Assembly: GCF_001482385.1 (NCBI RefSeq)
Contig: NZ_CP013611.1
Location: forward strand, 2,170,001 to 2,234,000
Length of the DNA stretch: 64,000 nt
Reading direction: 5' to 3'
Origin: Pseudoalteromonas rubra
GTDB taxonomy: Bacteria > Pseudomonadota > Gammaproteobacteria > Enterobacterales > Alteromonadaceae
Under the pieces are notes generated by a model that saw only the letters and a list, made by a program, of their open reading frames with translations, had not been told where the DNA came from and searched no databases. The translations under genes were made by a program, and so were the position numbers. Of the stretch, positions 63,706-64,000 are shown in pieces; the stretch's first letter is position 1; each line of letters begins with the position of its first letter.

Positions 63706-64000
63706 CTATTGATTGTCGATATCTTGCAGCGCATCCACTGTGGCAAGTGAAGGCAACAAAAGGCTGATAACTTTGTTCCATCTAGCGAGAGGAGCGCTAG
63801 TAACATATACAATGTCTTGTGGCTCCAATTCAAATTGCTCCGCCAGAACCAAGGACGCTATATTTCGAGCGTGCAATTGATATACATCGGCAACAACGCC
63901 ATCGTTTTCCAAATCGCGTTTACGTAAAACAAAGACACCGTTAGCATCAGCAGTCCGCTCGTTAATACCACCAACTTCACTTAGTGCCTCAGCAAGGCTA
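63706..64000 (-). CDS. wza: Polysaccharide export lipoprotein Wza, C-terminal part (cut by the window edge)
   Basis: The last 97 codons are visible and the frame stays open to the right edge, so the start lies outside. The sequence LAEALSEVGGINERTADANGVFVLRKRD, then IASLVLAEQFELEPQDIVYVTSAPLARWNKVISLLLP, is typical of the last SLBB-type domain of Wza and its C-terminal amphipathic membrane helix (WNKVISLLLPSL), which forms the outer-membrane alpha-barrel pore. A TTG at 63910-63912 is an internal codon, not the start. As the first gene before wzb and wzc, it should carry the operon promoter beyond the window. Confidence 0.9.
   Translation of the reverse strand, partial: SLAEALSEVGGINERTADANGVFVLRKRDLENDGVVADVYQLHARNIASLVLAEQFELEPQDIVYVTSAPLARWNKVISLLLPSLATVDALQDIDNQ

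Overview
The window reads as chromosomal DNA of a marine gammaproteobacterium of the order Alteromonadales, most likely Pseudoalteromonas. This rests on gene content and order (DUF3718 protein, ArcA/ArcB, CpxRA, short HPF, the pilA/pilC/pilD/coaE/yacG block, a Wza/Wzb/Wzc polysaccharide locus) and on the protein sequences. It is inference from familiarity, not from a database search. No rRNA or tRNA gene, CRISPR array or replication origin was recognised.

Positions 1-39,000 are ordinary core genome. In order they hold: a small secreted DUF3718 protein; folA; obgE; the rpmA-rplU ribosomal operon diverging from ispB; yggX-mutY diverging from trmB-rsmC; a membrane sensor kinase overlapping a YfiR-like periplasmic protein; arcA and arcB tail to tail; folE2; a DUF2726 protein; mtnN and a CbiB/CobD-like membrane protein; tyrS diverging from an M23 endopeptidase gene; an uncharacterised secreted protein behind radA; a large protein with two PilZ signatures; ampDE diverging from nadC; type IV pilus genes (pilA, pilC, pilD, pilB) with coaE and yacG; a palindrome-ended intergenic repeat; a Cpx envelope-stress locus (cpxP-like diverging from cpxRA, with CpxR boxes between them) followed by a lysophospholipase-like hydrolase and fieF; trmL; and hpf.

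Positions 39,186-64,000 are an exopolysaccharide/capsule or O-antigen region transcribed leftwards. The main operon enters from the right edge: wza (partial), wzb, wzc, wecB, a glycosyltransferase, a wzx flippase with a frameshift in a G5 run, two further glycosyltransferases, a GNAT acetyltransferase, a wzy-like polymerase, a GT2 glycosyltransferase, a DegT-type aminotransferase, a PglC/WcaJ-type initiating sugar transferase, manC and manB. It ends at a terminator near 48,154-48,183. The predicted precursors are UDP-ManNAc, GDP-mannose and a 4-amino-4,6-dideoxy sugar made from UDP-GlcNAc by the WbpM-like dehydratase plus the aminotransferase.

Between the operon and its outlying genes (the wbpM-like dehydratase at 43.0-45.0 kb and a yjbH/wbfB-like gene at 39.2-41.3 kb) lies a dense pile of insertion sequences. 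An IS3-family remnant was interrupted separately by an intact IS256-family element (8-bp target duplication) and an intact IS407-group IS3 element (4-bp target duplication). It also abuts an 82-bp end fragment of an IS481-family element. An intact IS481 copy, which cuts off a truncated second IS256-type element, lies on the other side of the wbpM-like gene, so that gene is bracketed by direct repeats of the IS481 end.

I did not find a convincing wholly new system. The most useful leads are the nested-IS history around the dehydratase gene, the wzx homopolymer frameshift, the sensor kinase/YfiR pair, the 208-bp intergenic repeat and the rearranged pil gene order.
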